The notes: generated by a model from the sequence alone, not told the origin. Positions 8,701 to 16,650 are shown, counted from the first letter of the stretch. The stretch: 64,000 bases of DNA from an uncultured bacterium (GCA_902788345.1 CADAJP010000006.1:62001-126000), one strand, 5' to 3'. Program-made: numbers and translations.

Positions 8701-9749
8701 TTTTTCATCTTATAAACGAACATCAAAATTTCAGCAACAGCTTTATATAATTCCGGAGGAATCGGCATATTAATATCTACCATTCTGAATAAAGCTCTTG
8801 CTACAGGAGCGTTTTCTATAACCGGAACATTGTGTTCTTTTGCAATATCAATAATTTTCTTTGCAATAAGTTCTGTACCTTTTGCAATCAGCATAGGAGA
8901 ATCCATTTCTTCTGCTACATATTTCAGGGCACAGGCAACATGTGTCGGGTTGGTTACGACAAAATCCGCAGTCGGAACAGAATCCATTGCACCTTGCTGA
9001 AGCATCTGCATACGGCGTTGACGCAGTGCAGCTTTTACGTTCGGGTCGCCTTCAGAGTTTTTGTATTCATCTTTAATTTCTTTAAATGACATTTTTTGGT
9101 CTTTTAAAAATTTCCATTTAGTAACACCGTAGTCTGCAGCTGAAATTATTAAAAAGGCAATACAGGCTTTAAAAATAAATTCAGTCATAAGTTTGCCAAA
9201 TTCAATCATGACAGCAAAATTGTTGTCTATTGCAGCAAGCATCAATATTGTTTCAATATGCTCTTTATAAACCATCCAACCGATATAACCGAGTACGACT
9301 ACTTTTACTATGTTTTTAAATAATTCAAATAATGTTTTTATAGACATTATGTTTTTAAAATATTTTGTAGGGTTTAATTTATCAAGTTTTGGTACGAGCG
9401 GTGCAACCGCAACAAGCGGTCCAACCTGAATAAAATCCGCAAGCACTGCAACAAGCCATGCAATCGCAAGTATCGGTCCGATAATTAATGCAGTTCCTTT
9501 AATGGCAATAAAAGTGATATACATATACCCTATTTTATTTACACTTGCGTTGGGGATTTGCTCATATAAAAGTGTAAAAACCTGTACGATTTCTTTCCAT
9601 ATAAAAGGTGCAAGTCCAAAAATTACCGAAAATAAAACGAGCAGCGATACAGCGGTTGAAAAATCTTTTGATTTTACAACCTGTCCTTCTTTTCGTGCCT
9701 GTTCCAGTTTTCGAGGGGTGGCATCAAATTGCTTGTCCTCATCACCCAT
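8685..9749 (-). CDS. flhB: Flagellar export switch protein FlhB
   Basis: 354 aa. The N-terminal motif TPRKLEQARKEGQV is the family signature. Four hydrophobic segments fall between about 30 and 205. The cytosolic tail holds the autocleavage tetrad NPTH (267-270) followed by AKGTELIAKKII and IPPELYKAVAEI, all diagnostic of FlhB/SctU. FlhB switches export from rod/hook to filament substrates after self-cleavage. The start is supported by a GAAGGG SD and an extended -10. It is separated from the fliE-flhA unit by the ferritin-like gene. Confidence 0.95.
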   Translation of the reverse strand: MGDEDKQFDATPRKLEQARKEGQVVKSKDFSTAVSLLVLFSVIFGLAPFIWKEIVQVFTLLYEQIPNASVNKIGYMYITFIAIKGTALIIGPILAIAWLVAVLADFIQVGPLVAVAPLVPKLDKLNPTKYFKNIMSIKTLFELFKNIVKVVVLGYIGWMVYKEHIETILMLAAIDNNFAVMIEFGKLMTEFIFKACIAFLIISAADYGVTKWKFLKDQKMSFKEIKDEYKNSEGDPNVKAALRQRRMQMLQQGAMDSVPTADFVVTNPTHVACALKYVAEEMDSPMLIAKGTELIAKKIIDIAKEHNVPVIENAPVARALFRMVDINMPIPPELYKAVAEILMFVYKMKNKRPS

Positions 9750-9775
9750 TGTTCTTTAACCCTTCTGATAATTAC

Positions 9776-9784
9776 ATTATAACA
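9776..9784 (-). promoter_or_regulatory. Extended -10 promoter of flhB
   Basis: The minus strand reads TGTTATAAT, an extended -10 (TGn plus perfect TATAAT), about 20 nt from the start codon when the transcript start is placed 7 nt downstream. No good -35 is visible at 17 nt. Confidence 0.45.
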
Positions 9785-9820
9785 TGAATAATAATGTAAA
9801 TTTATCAAAAGTACATGTAT

Positions 9821-9853
9821 AAAAAAGACTTCGCAAAATGCGAAGTCTTTTTT
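9821..9853 (-). terminator. Terminator of the small RHH gene pair
   Basis: A 15-bp perfect stem (9821-9835 with 9839-9853) around a 3-nt loop, with A/T tails usable in either direction. On minus it lies 109 nt past the stop of the 54-aa gene. Nothing else is recognised between 9854 and 9961. Confidence 0.8.
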
Positions 9854-9961
9854 TACCATTCTTACCTTTTTTCTTTCATTTTCCCCTGATAGAGATTTTC
9901 TTACCTTTTTACCTGAGTTATAACTTTTTCAAAGAAGTTTCTTTGTGCTGAATTATCAGCT

Positions 9962-10126
9962 TTATGCCAGTAGTTCTTCAAGCAAATCGGCATTAGAATT
10001 TGCTTTGCGTGCTTTTAATAAGTATTTTTCAACTGCTGTTTTGATTGATTTTTCTTTAACAGGTAAATCGTTTTCCAGCAGCTGAGCGTACTTATACACT
10101 GTTGTCATTTGATATTTGCTGTTCAT
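9962..10126 (-). CDS. 54-aa RHH-like small protein
   Basis: 54 aa. A strong SD (AGGAG) lies 9 nt before ATG. The central segment SIKTAVEKYLLKARKA resembles helix B of ribbon-helix-helix proteins. The C-terminal end SNADLLEELLA closely matches SNAELLDSLLG at the end of the RHH protein encoded 49 nt upstream. The pair therefore looks like a tandem duplication in which this copy has diverged at the N-terminus. Possible roles are a small DNA-binding regulator or an antitoxin half; no toxin-like partner is visible. Confidence 0.65.
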   Translation of the reverse strand: MNSKYQMTTVYKYAQLLENDLPVKEKSIKTAVEKYLLKARKANSNADLLEELLA

Positions 10127-10175
10127 TTCCCGGTTCTCCTATATACAGTAATTACTGCATACGATAGTTTGTACT

Positions 10176-10364
10176 TTATCCCAGCAGAGAATCTAACAAT
10201 TCAGCATTGGATACTGATTTTTGAGAGTTTCTCAACTGATTTCTGTACATGTAAGTTCTCAGTGCTTCACGAATTAATTCAGAACGTGTACGATTTTCGT
10301 TATTCGCTACTGAGTCAATTTCATCTAAAAATTTTTCCGGCATGGAAATCAATACTCTTGCCAT
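10176..10364 (-). CDS. Ribbon-helix-helix (CopG/Arc-type) protein
   Basis: 62 aa. MARVLISMPEKFLDEIDSVA then RTRSELIREALRTYM is a clear RHH fold: beta strand, helix A, a turn with R-T/S-E-L-I, helix B. The tail ends SNAELLDSLLG. An AAAGGAG SD and a conserved promoter block (10406-10436) lie upstream. It probably binds DNA as a dimer and may repress its own promoter. It sits between flhB and the FliA-type sigma gene on the same strand; a link to flagellar control is only positional. Confidence 0.8.
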   Translation of the reverse strand: MARVLISMPEKFLDEIDSVANNENRTRSELIREALRTYMYRNQLRNSQKSVSNAELLDSLLG

Positions 10365-10405
10365 GTTTTTCTCCTTTATTTTTCCCTATATATTTCCCCG
10401 ACATC

Positions 10406-10436
10406 TATATAAAGTATTTCGTAAATCAAAAATTGC
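10406..10436 (-). promoter_or_regulatory. Conserved 31-bp promoter block, copy 1
   Basis: On the minus strand GCAATTTTT, 8 nt, then AAATACTTTATATA. The same arrangement occurs at 14207-14237 and 46835-46865. Upstream, 10464-10481 holds a TGTTAA / TGTTAACA pair resembling the one upstream of copy 2. It drives the RHH gene. Confidence 0.6.
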
Positions 10437-10541
10437 TATTTTGTAGTTAAAAAGTATATAATCTGTTAACATATCTTAACAAACTAATCTCAAAAGCCAG
10501 TGTTTTCGGGGTTATTTTTTGTCGTTTCAAATGCTGAAATT

Positions 10542-11366
10542 TTATACGATAGATTGCTGAAGTCTTGTGGTACGATTTTCGCTAAGGATATTTTTCAGTT
10601 TCATAAGTCCCTGAGCGTGAAGCTGACAAACTCTTGATTCGGACATATTCAATGTTTCGCCGATTTCTTTCATCGTCATATTTTCCTGATAATACAAGAC
10701 CATTAAAACTCTTTCTCTTTCCGGTAATCTCATAAGCGCCCTTTGCAAGTCTGATTTAACATTCTTTTCTTCTGCCGCATCATGCGGAGTTAATTTTTCC
10801 GTATCTTCTATTGTATCTATTATTTCCATGCTGTCATCTGATGTGCCTTTTTTATCATAGATTGATGTTATTGTTACATCTTCTGACATTATTTGGGTAA
10901 CTTTTGACGGCTCCATATCCAAATAGTTTGCAATTTCTGCGGTGGTTGGAGTTCTTCCGTATTCTTGTTTGAGAATTTCTATAGTTTGTTTAATTTCTTT
11001 TATTTTTCTGCGGATACTTCTCGGAAGAAAATCCTGGGAGCGAATTTTATCAAGAATTGCCCCTCTGATTCTTATGAGTGCGTATGTTTCAAATCTTGAA
11101 TTTTTTTGAGGAGAAAATCTTTCAATTGCATTAATTAATCCTTCTACACCATAACCGGCAATATCTTCAATTGAAATGGTTGATGGAAGGGATACTTTTA
11201 CACGCCCGACAACATAACGAACAAGATATATATACTGCACTATTAATAAATCTCTTGATTCTTTGTCAGATTTATTGGCAAGATATTTGTCCCAAAGGTT
11301 TGATAATTCTTCTTCAGGTAGTCTTTTTATGTGGCTGTATGAGGAGAAATCAAATTCCTGTTCCAT
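10542..11366 (-). CDS. FliA/WhiG-family RNA polymerase sigma factor
   Basis: 274 aa. Region 2 is seen at about 43-105 (QYIYLVRYVVGRV; DIAGYGVEGLINAIERF; FETYALIRIRGAILDKIR), region 3 at about 115-165 (RSIRRKIKEI; GRTPTTAEIANYL) and region 4 at about 205-262 (ALMRLPERERVLMVLYYQE; MTMKEIGETLNMSESRVCQL). The spacing and RIRGAI/D-R motif are typical of sigma-28 type factors. It probably controls late flagellar or other alternative regulons; canonical sigma-28 boxes were not found in this window. It is alone on its strand, upstream of the RHH pair. Confidence 0.85.
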   Translation of the reverse strand: MEQEFDFSSYSHIKRLPEEELSNLWDKYLANKSDKESRDLLIVQYIYLVRYVVGRVKVSLPSTISIEDIAGYGVEGLINAIERFSPQKNSRFETYALIRIRGAILDKIRSQDFLPRSIRRKIKEIKQTIEILKQEYGRTPTTAEIANYLDMEPSKVTQIMSEDVTITSIYDKKGTSDDSMEIIDTIEDTEKLTPHDAAEEKNVKSDLQRALMRLPERERVLMVLYYQENMTMKEIGETLNMSESRVCQLHAQGLMKLKNILSENRTTRLQQSIV

Positions 11367-11545
11367 TAACCCTTTTTCCTTCTTACATTATTATTTTATT
11401 ATATGTTGATTTTTATACATCATTTAAAAGTATGAAAGATTAAAAAAATATTAAAGTTCTTATATAGCAAGAAAAACGCTTGCATTAGAAAAGTGTTTAT
11501 AGTACAGTTATTCTGTATATAATGCTTTTAAAGGAGGAAGCTAAT

Positions 11546-13144
11546 ATGGAAACTTATGGTATTGAAAAATTAGGTATCACTTCTCCATCAGCAGTTCACA
11601 GAAACTGGACACCTGCTCAGTTGACTGAAGCAGCTTTAAGACGTGGTGAAGGTACATTGGCAAACAATGGTGCGCTTGTTGTTACAACAGGTAAATATAC
11701 AGGTCGTTCACCTAAGGACAAATTTATTGTTGACACTCCGTCAATTCATGATGATATTGCATGGGGTAAAGTTAACAGACCAATCAGCCGTGAAGCATTC
11801 AATTCAATTAAATCTAAAATGATTGAATATTTGAACGGTAAAGAAGTATTTATTTTTGACGGTTTTGCAGGTGCAGATAAAAAATACACTCAAAAATTCA
11901 GAGTTATTAATGAAATGGCATCTCAAAACATGTTCATTCATCAATTATTAATCAGACCAACTGCAGAAGAATTAGCATCTTACGGTGAAGCTGATTATAC
12001 AATTATTTGCGCTCCGGGATTCAAATGTAATCCTGAAGTTGACGGAACAAATTCAGAAGCATGTATTGCAATTGACTATGAGGCTCACATGATTATCATT
12101 GCAGGTTCTCAATATTCAGGCGAAATCAAAAAATCTGTATTCGCAACTATGAACTATGTAATGACAAAGAAAAATGTTCTTCCAATGCACTGCTCAGCTA
12201 ACATGGATCCGCAAACTCATGAAACAGCTGTTTTCTTCGGTCTTTCAGGAACAGGTAAAACAACATTATCAGCTGATCCTTCAAGAAAATTAATCGGTGA
12301 TGATGAACATGGTTGGTCACCTGACGGTGTATTTAACTTTGAAGGCGGATGCTATGCAAAATGTATTAACTTAACTGAAGAAAATGAACCTGATATTTAT
12401 CATGCTATCAAATTCGGTTCATTGGTAGAAAACGTAATTATGAATCCTGAAACAAGAGAACTTGATTTTGCAGACGGTTCTTTAACAGAAAATACACGTG
12501 TAGGCTATCCTGTTAATTACATCAACAATGCGGCTATACCTTCAATGGGCGGTATTCCAAAAGTTGTTGTATTCTTAACAGCTGATGCATTCGGTGTATT
12601 GCCTCCAATCTCAAGATTAGACAAAAATGCTGCTATGTATCACTTTGTAACTGGTTTCACTTCTAAATTAGCAGGTACTGAAAGAGGTATTACTGAACCT
12701 GTTCCTACATTCTCAACATTATTTGGCGAACCATTCATGCCAATGGATGCTTCAGTTTACGCTAAAATGTTAGGTGATAAATTGGACCAATACGGTACTA
12801 AGGTTTACTTAGTAAATACAGGTTGGGCAGGCGGAAGTGCATCTTCAGGTGCTAAGAGAATGAAATTATCTTACACAAGAGCTATGGTTACTGCTGCATT
12901 GAACGGTTCATTTGATAATGTTGAATTTAAACACCATGATGTATTCAATGTAGATTATCCGACATCTTGTCCAAATGTTCCTGATGAAATGTTAGATGCA
13001 AGAGGAATGTGGTCTGATAAAGCTGCTTATGATGAAGCTGCTAATAAATTGGCTCAAATGTTCAATGATAACTTTACTTCAAAATATCCGAACATGCCTT
13101 CAGAAATTGTTAATGCAGGCCCAAAGCCATTAAGCAGAGTATAG
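11546..13144 (+). CDS. pckA: ATP-dependent phosphoenolpyruvate carboxykinase
   Basis: 532 aa. The kinase-1a motif GLSGTGKT is at 232-239 and the kinase-2 region LIGDDEHGW at about 249-257; RSPKDKF near 54 is typical of the ATP-using family. It converts oxaloacetate to PEP (or the reverse in fermenting bacteria). I take ATG at 11546, not 11522, because a perfect AAAGGAGG (11530-11537) lies 8 nt before it and would fall inside the longer ORF. It is monocistronic with its own terminator and uses distinctly A/T-ending, highly-expressed-style codons. Confidence 0.95.
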   Translation: METYGIEKLGITSPSAVHRNWTPAQLTEAALRRGEGTLANNGALVVTTGKYTGRSPKDKFIVDTPSIHDDIAWGKVNRPISREAFNSIKSKMIEYLNGKEVFIFDGFAGADKKYTQKFRVINEMASQNMFIHQLLIRPTAEELASYGEADYTIICAPGFKCNPEVDGTNSEACIAIDYEAHMIIIAGSQYSGEIKKSVFATMNYVMTKKNVLPMHCSANMDPQTHETAVFFGLSGTGKTTLSADPSRKLIGDDEHGWSPDGVFNFEGGCYAKCINLTEENEPDIYHAIKFGSLVENVIMNPETRELDFADGSLTENTRVGYPVNYINNAAIPSMGGIPKVVVFLTADAFGVLPPISRLDKNAAMYHFVTGFTSKLAGTERGITEPVPTFSTLFGEPFMPMDASVYAKMLGDKLDQYGTKVYLVNTGWAGGSASSGAKRMKLSYTRAMVTAALNGSFDNVEFKHHDVFNVDYPTSCPNVPDEMLDARGMWSDKAAYDEAANKLAQMFNDNFTSKYPNMPSEIVNAGPKPLSRV

Positions 13145-13174
13145 AATAATTATTTATACTCTGAGTGAAAATAT

Positions 13175-13203
13175 AAAGCCCTGATATTTAATATCAGGGC
13201 TTT
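13175..13203. terminator. Bidirectional terminator, pckA / small hypothetical
   Basis: A 13-bp perfect stem (13175-13187 with 13191-13203), 3-nt loop, lying between the convergent pckA and the minus-strand hypothetical gene. Confidence 0.85.
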
Positions 13204-13209
13204 AATATA

Positions 13210-13491
13210 TTAATAACCTTCTTGACTTCGTCTGATAAGTTCAAGTTCTTCTTGGTGATATCTTTCTGCCGGATCTTCGATTACAAACTCATAAGGGTCT
13301 GTTTCTTCTGCTTGTTTATCCCCAAAAATAAGCGGTTTAGACTGTTTGTCCGGTTTTGCTTTATTCGGCATTGTATCGGGTTGTTTACCTGCTTTTCTTA
13401 CTTTTGGTCTTGATGGTTGTTCAGGTTGTAAGTCCGGAGATTTGCCATTTCTAATCATTCTTGGATTCCCTGCGTTAAAATCAAATGTCAT
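13210..13491 (-). CDS. Small hydrophilic hypothetical protein
   Basis: 93 aa from the ATG at 13491, chosen because AGGAG lies 7 nt upstream; an in-frame ATG at 13521 has no SD. It is rich in Pro, Lys, Gln and Glu, with no TM or signal peptide, and ends with an acidic helix (AERYHQEELELIRRSQEGY). Composition suggests an unstructured adaptor-like protein. No family is recognised. Confidence 0.55.
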   Translation of the reverse strand: MTFDFNAGNPRMIRNGKSPDLQPEQPSRPKVRKAGKQPDTMPNKAKPDKQSKPLIFGDKQAEETDPYEFVIEDPAERYHQEELELIRRSQEGY

Positions 13492-13568
13492 AACTGTACT
13501 CCTACTTTTATAGTTCCACATGTATTAATACGGAACAATTATATTAAATCTTTAATAATTTCTAAAAA

Positions 13569-13597
13569 TTGACAATTTGTGAATAATTTTATACCAT
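13569..13597 (+). promoter_or_regulatory. Candidate promoter of secreted Lys/Ala-rich protein
   Basis: A perfect TTGACA (13569-13574), 17-nt spacer, then TACCAT (13592-13597), about 30 nt before ATG. Confidence 0.5.
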
Positions 13598-13627
13598 GAT
13601 TATCAATATATATATGGAGAATCTATT

Positions 13628-13999
13628 ATGAAAAGAACTTTATTAATAATTTCATGTTTATTAATAGGCACAACTGTTTTAGCAGATCAGGTTTATTATA
13701 TAAATGCAGAAAGTACAACACCTACAATGATGGATACATTGGAAGAAAAAACACAGGCTGCCGCCGAAAAAACCGGTGAAGCAATAAAATCAGGTGCAAT
13801 TAAAGCCGGTAAAGCTACCAAAAAAGGTGCTAAAAAAGCAACAAATTGGACTGCTAAAAAATTAAGAGACGGTGCTCAAAAAGTTATTATTAAAACTGAA
13901 GAAAATCCTGAAATTACAAAATCCAAGTCTGTAAAAACCGAAACAGTCATTGAAACAACAACTGTTACAACGGAAACAGTAAGAGAGGTTGATAAATAG
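13628..13999 (+). CDS. Secreted Lys/Ala/Thr-rich small protein
   Basis: 123 aa. Residues 1-19 are a signal peptide (MKRTLLIISCLLIGTTVLA), probably cut before DQ. The mature part has helical Lys/Ala-rich repeats (EKTGEAIKSGAIKAGKATKKG) reminiscent of YtxH/apolipoprotein-like amphipathic segments and a Thr/Glu/Val tail with TTVTTETV. GGAG lies 8 nt before ATG. It is probably periplasmic; function unknown. An octamer repeat tract begins about 10 nt after the stop. Confidence 0.7.
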   Translation: MKRTLLIISCLLIGTTVLADQVYYINAESTTPTMMDTLEEKTQAAAEKTGEAIKSGAIKAGKATKKGAKKATNWTAKKLRDGAQKVIIKTEENPEITKSKSVKTETVIETTTVTTETVREVDK

Positions 14000-14009
14000 A
14001 AATATATTA

Positions 14010-14158
14010 AGGGAATAAGGAAAAAGGGAATAGGGAAATAAGGGAATAAGGGAATAAGGAAATAAGTTTATTTTATTATTTAGATTATGTCGATATTTTA
14101 AATATAGAATCTTTGTATAATCTAATTTGTAAAGAACTTATTCCCCTATTCCTTTTTT
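14010..14158. repeat. Octamer-repeat palindromic element, copy 1
   Basis: Most of the 14000-14316 gap. The left arm (14010-14066) is made of roughly 8-bp purine units of the type AGGGAATA ending AATAAG-TT. The right arm (14137-14158) is complementary to 14021-14042 with 20 of 22 positions matching. Related tracts lie at 27007, 57528 and 57981. It may fold into a long hairpin in RNA or ssDNA. Confidence 0.65.
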
Positions 14159-14206
14159 CTATCTTTTGGTTAATGTTAACAAATGTTAACAAAAAAGATA
14201 AAAAAC

Positions 14207-14237
14207 GCAATTATTTAAAATTGAAATACTTTATATA
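14207..14237 (+). promoter_or_regulatory. Conserved 31-bp promoter block, copy 2
   Basis: GCAATTATT, 8 nt, AAATACTTTATATA; spacing is identical to copies at 10406 and 46835. Directly upstream, 14174-14191 reads TGTTAACAAATGTTAACA, a direct repeat like the one near copy 1. Confidence 0.6.
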
Positions 14238-14316
14238 TATACAGATGGAAAATCTATAATAGGATGAACGATTAAAATACTTATTAAGAGTATGTGAGTA
14301 CAAAAGGAGATTGAAA

Positions 14317-14739
14317 ATGACTTTTCCAATTAACGGATTTACACCAAAATCAAATGTTAAAAGTTCAGGTTTATCAGGTGATGTAAAATTAACTCAACCA
14401 ACAATTAAAAATCCAGTATTTAACTTTAGTGAAGTTAAAGAAATGGGAAGAAAAGATTTATCATTGGTTAACAATTTCAATGACTGGGATATGACAATTT
14501 CAGGTGCAAAAGAAATTGCAAACGATACAAATAAAATAATGGCAAGTTTGGGCTATAAAAATTATAAAGTCACAGCTGGTGCTGTTGAAAGAACAAGCCA
14601 AGCTGTTCAGGCTTATCAAAATGATGTGGCAAAATTGGAAGATTTCAATACTTTGCAAAAATATGTAAAAGTTCCATTTGCTGAGCAATTAGAGATTGCT
14701 TCTAATATACAAAAAAATCCTATGCCTGAAATTGTATAA
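14317..14739 (+). CDS. Unrecognised small soluble protein
   Basis: 140 aa from ATG 14317, which has AAAAGGAG 7 nt upstream; the longer reading would need a TTG start. The first 40 residues are Asn/Pro/Ser-rich and probably disordered (MTFPINGFTPKSNVKSSGLS). The rest is predicted helical (KEIANDTNKIMASLGYKNYK; AEQLEIASNIQKNP). No TM and no family recognised. It is driven by one of three copies of a conserved promoter block. The N-terminus resembles the Asn-rich leaders of the F-x-G proteins here but lacks the motif. Confidence 0.6.
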   Translation: MTFPINGFTPKSNVKSSGLSGDVKLTQPTIKNPVFNFSEVKEMGRKDLSLVNNFNDWDMTISGAKEIANDTNKIMASLGYKNYKVTAGAVERTSQAVQAYQNDVAKLEDFNTLQKYVKVPFAEQLEIASNIQKNPMPEIV

Positions 14740-14766
14740 TAAATTTAGTTATAAAAACTCACATAC

Positions 14767-14797
14767 AAAAAGGTCAGTTTAATAAACTGACCTTTTT
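14767..14797 (+). terminator. Rho-independent terminator
   Basis: A 14-bp stem (14767-14780 with 14784-14797), 3-nt loop, T-run; it follows the unrecognised small protein. Confidence 0.85.
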
Positions 14798-14838
14798 TAT
14801 ATGGAATTTACATAACAAATATTATAAGTATTTTATGT

Positions 14839-15117
14839 ATGCCCCATTTCTTTGACCGCAAAGAAACGGGGCGCAAAGAAACTCTCCGACCTGATGCTTC
14901 GCTCGTTAATCATTTGTAGTTGCTCCACATTGAGTGGAATAACTCGCATTCGCTCAAACAAATTCCGCTTTGACATCGTGTCGCAAACAATGATTACTCA
15001 CTTTCGCAAAGGTCGGATTATATATACCGACCTTTATTAGCGAACGAAGTGCCGGTCGTGGTTTTGTGGAACTTTTGACACCAAAAGTTCCTCCGTCTGA
15101 AAGACCCTGCGGAGCAT
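14839..15117. repeat. Palindrome-dense intergenic block
   Basis: Most of the 470-nt gap 14740-15209 is GC-richer than its surroundings and carries nested inverted repeats: a GCCCC/GGGGC hairpin at 14839-14870; CCGACCT near 14888 facing AGGTCGG near 15015; AATCATT facing AATGATT inside it; AAGGTCGG/CCGACCTT at about 15018-15045; and a perfect 10-bp hairpin at 15068-15091. No convincing ORF. It could be a structured RNA or a decayed mobile element. Confidence 0.5.
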
Positions 15118-15197
15118 TTATTAAAAAATAATAATATAAAAAGGTTATACTTATAATATTTGTTATGTAACAATTTTATTATTGCATTATTTAATTG

Positions 15198-15212
15198 TAT
15201 AATGCCCTTATG
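15198..15212 (+). promoter_or_regulatory. Leaderless promoter: TATAAT 6 nt before ATG
   Basis: Perfect TATAAT at 15198-15203; the A of ATG is at 15210, exactly where transcription would start. No SD. Confidence 0.55.
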
Positions 15213-16028
15213 AATAGTGAAGCAAGAAAATTGGTGAGATATATAAGAAGCGTAGGGGTTGATGTGCATACTACTACCAAAGCTCGTGGAAATCAGGGAT
15301 TTTTCTTAAAAAATCGTATAGATATTTCAAAAAATATTCCCGAAGAACGAGTTATACCTACCCTTATTCACGAATTTACCCACTATATACATTCAAAAAT
15401 CGAGCCGTTTATGGAAAAGACCGGCGGTACTGTTGAAAAAATTTTTGATGATAATGAACCAAAATTTTATGCAGATGAATTGTTAGAAGTAACAAAATTT
15501 GTTGATAAAAATTCAAAATTTGAAACTTTGAATTACCATAAAGAGTTATTAAAAAATGAAATCAGTGATTACGAGGAGATTATAAAAGCAAGGTATCCTG
15601 ATTTCATGCGTTCAAAAGATTTTAAAGAATTTGATAAGTATATAAAAGATTCGGATGCAAAATATCTTTTAAAATATGACAGAATAAAACTTGTCAAACG
15701 TGGGTTAAATAGTAAAACGGCAGTTTATTCGGTTGATAACATTGAAGAAGATTTTCCGGGGATGCCAAAAGAATTTTGTGCATATATAAGACTTAAATCC
15801 TGTCAAAAAAAACAATCACGGATTTCTTCAAAAATTAATCGTCTTACAAAGTATTATTCCCGTCCTACAGAGCTTTTTGCAAGATTAACGGAAGGTATAT
15901 ATATAAATTCAGAGCAAATCAAAAAACTTGCTCCGAATTGTTATAAAAGGTTTTTTGAACTTTTAAACTGCGGATATTATAAAGAGTTATCCGGTTTGTC
16001 TGATTATTTTAAATTCATAATGGAATAA
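15210..16028 (+). CDS. HExxH zinc metallopeptidase-like protein
   Basis: 272 aa from ATG 15210. A zinc-binding HEFTH is at 54-58 in a helix TLIHEFTHYIH, and a later SRPTELFARLTEGIYI can supply a third Glu ligand. This arrangement (HExxH plus distal ELF) is repeated in the protein at 59853-60617. No signal peptide or TM. There is no SD; the -10 box sits so that the mRNA would begin at the ATG. Its last 25 nt overlap the convergent zf-TFIIB gene. The peptidase call rests on motif only; substrate unknown. Confidence 0.65.
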   Translation: MNSEARKLVRYIRSVGVDVHTTTKARGNQGFFLKNRIDISKNIPEERVIPTLIHEFTHYIHSKIEPFMEKTGGTVEKIFDDNEPKFYADELLEVTKFVDKNSKFETLNYHKELLKNEISDYEEIIKARYPDFMRSKDFKEFDKYIKDSDAKYLLKYDRIKLVKRGLNSKTAVYSVDNIEEDFPGMPKEFCAYIRLKSCQKKQSRISSKINRLTKYYSRPTELFARLTEGIYINSEQIKKLAPNCYKRFFELLNCGYYKELSGLSDYFKFIME

Positions 16029-16519
16029 AATAATTTTTGTCCGAGATTTCTGTCAGCTTTTCTGCGTGCACGTTCCATGTCGATTTGTGTCAGCTCTTGT
16101 CCGATTTCTTTGTATAAATATTCCATTGCTGAATCCGTACGGCTGTTGTCATTTACATATTCTGCTCTGATTTTATTTAATTCGCTGTAATCAAGAAATT
16201 TCCCGCCGCATATATAACAGTCATCAACCACAACATCTCCGTTGACTTTTGAAGTATTTTTGACCATTTTACCGCCACAGGCAGGACAAATTCTTACTTG
16301 TTCTTCATCAACAGGTGCAAAAGTTTTTCCTTTTAACTTTTCTTCAATTGCCGATACATCTTCATTGTCTTCATTGAATGAGTCAAATTCTCTGTTATCA
16401 AAGAATATTCCGCCGCATCCGTCTGTGCAAATATCTACATTAATCCCTTCAGATTTAATAAAAACTTTTTCCATAATTTTACCGCATGCGGGACATTTAA
16501 TTTCTTCAAGTGTATCCAT
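16004..16519 (-). CDS. Twin zf-TFIIB zinc-ribbon protein
   Basis: 171 aa. Two ribbon units: CPACGKIM...DICTDGCGGIFFD (about 9-41) and CPACGGKMV...DDCYICGGKFLD (about 78-110), the pattern of the zf-TFIIB domain (CPxC, then CxxCGGxxLD). The C-terminal third is a charged helix. Such proteins are common, poorly characterised metal-binding proteins, possibly nucleic-acid or RNA-polymerase associated. SD GGAG precedes the ATG. It is convergent with, and overlaps, the peptidase gene. Confidence 0.75.
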   Translation of the reverse strand: MDTLEEIKCPACGKIMEKVFIKSEGINVDICTDGCGGIFFDNREFDSFNEDNEDVSAIEEKLKGKTFAPVDEEQVRICPACGGKMVKNTSKVNGDVVVDDCYICGGKFLDYSELNKIRAEYVNDNSRTDSAMEYLYKEIGQELTQIDMERARRKADRNLGQKLFYSIMNLK

Positions 16520-16635
16520 GTTTTCTCCTTTAATTTTAATTAACTGATTTATTATACAAAATTATCCTGAATATAATCAAATTATTACATACTAAATTAG
16601 TCTATCTATATGACAAATAAATTAGATTTCTGCAT

Positions 16636-16650
16636 TATAATTGCAGAATG
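16636..16650 (+). promoter_or_regulatory. Leaderless promoter: TATAAT 6 nt before ATG
   Basis: Perfect TATAAT at 16636-16641 and ATG at 16648, with TGCAGA between. ATGACA at 16610-16615 is a -35 candidate but with a long 20-nt spacer. No SD. Confidence 0.55.

Noticed and set aside
9962..10364. Classic toxin-antitoxin pair
   Set aside because: Both small proteins look RHH-like; no toxin fold such as RelE, MazF or PIN is encoded next to them.
10109..10450. Plus-strand ORF over the RHH genes
   Set aside because: Antisense shadow of two genes with clear SDs and family motifs; its own codon usage is poor and Phe/Tyr-rich.
11522..11545. Upstream ATG of pckA
   Set aside because: It precedes and includes the perfect SD that serves ATG 11546.
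14010..14158. CRISPR array in the repeat tracts
   Set aside because: Units are 8 bp, directly adjacent and without unique spacers; no cas genes are nearby.
15018..15269. Minus-strand ORF of about 83 codons in the palindrome block
   Set aside because: No SD, odd composition, overlaps the leaderless peptidase start and is created by the palindromic repeats.
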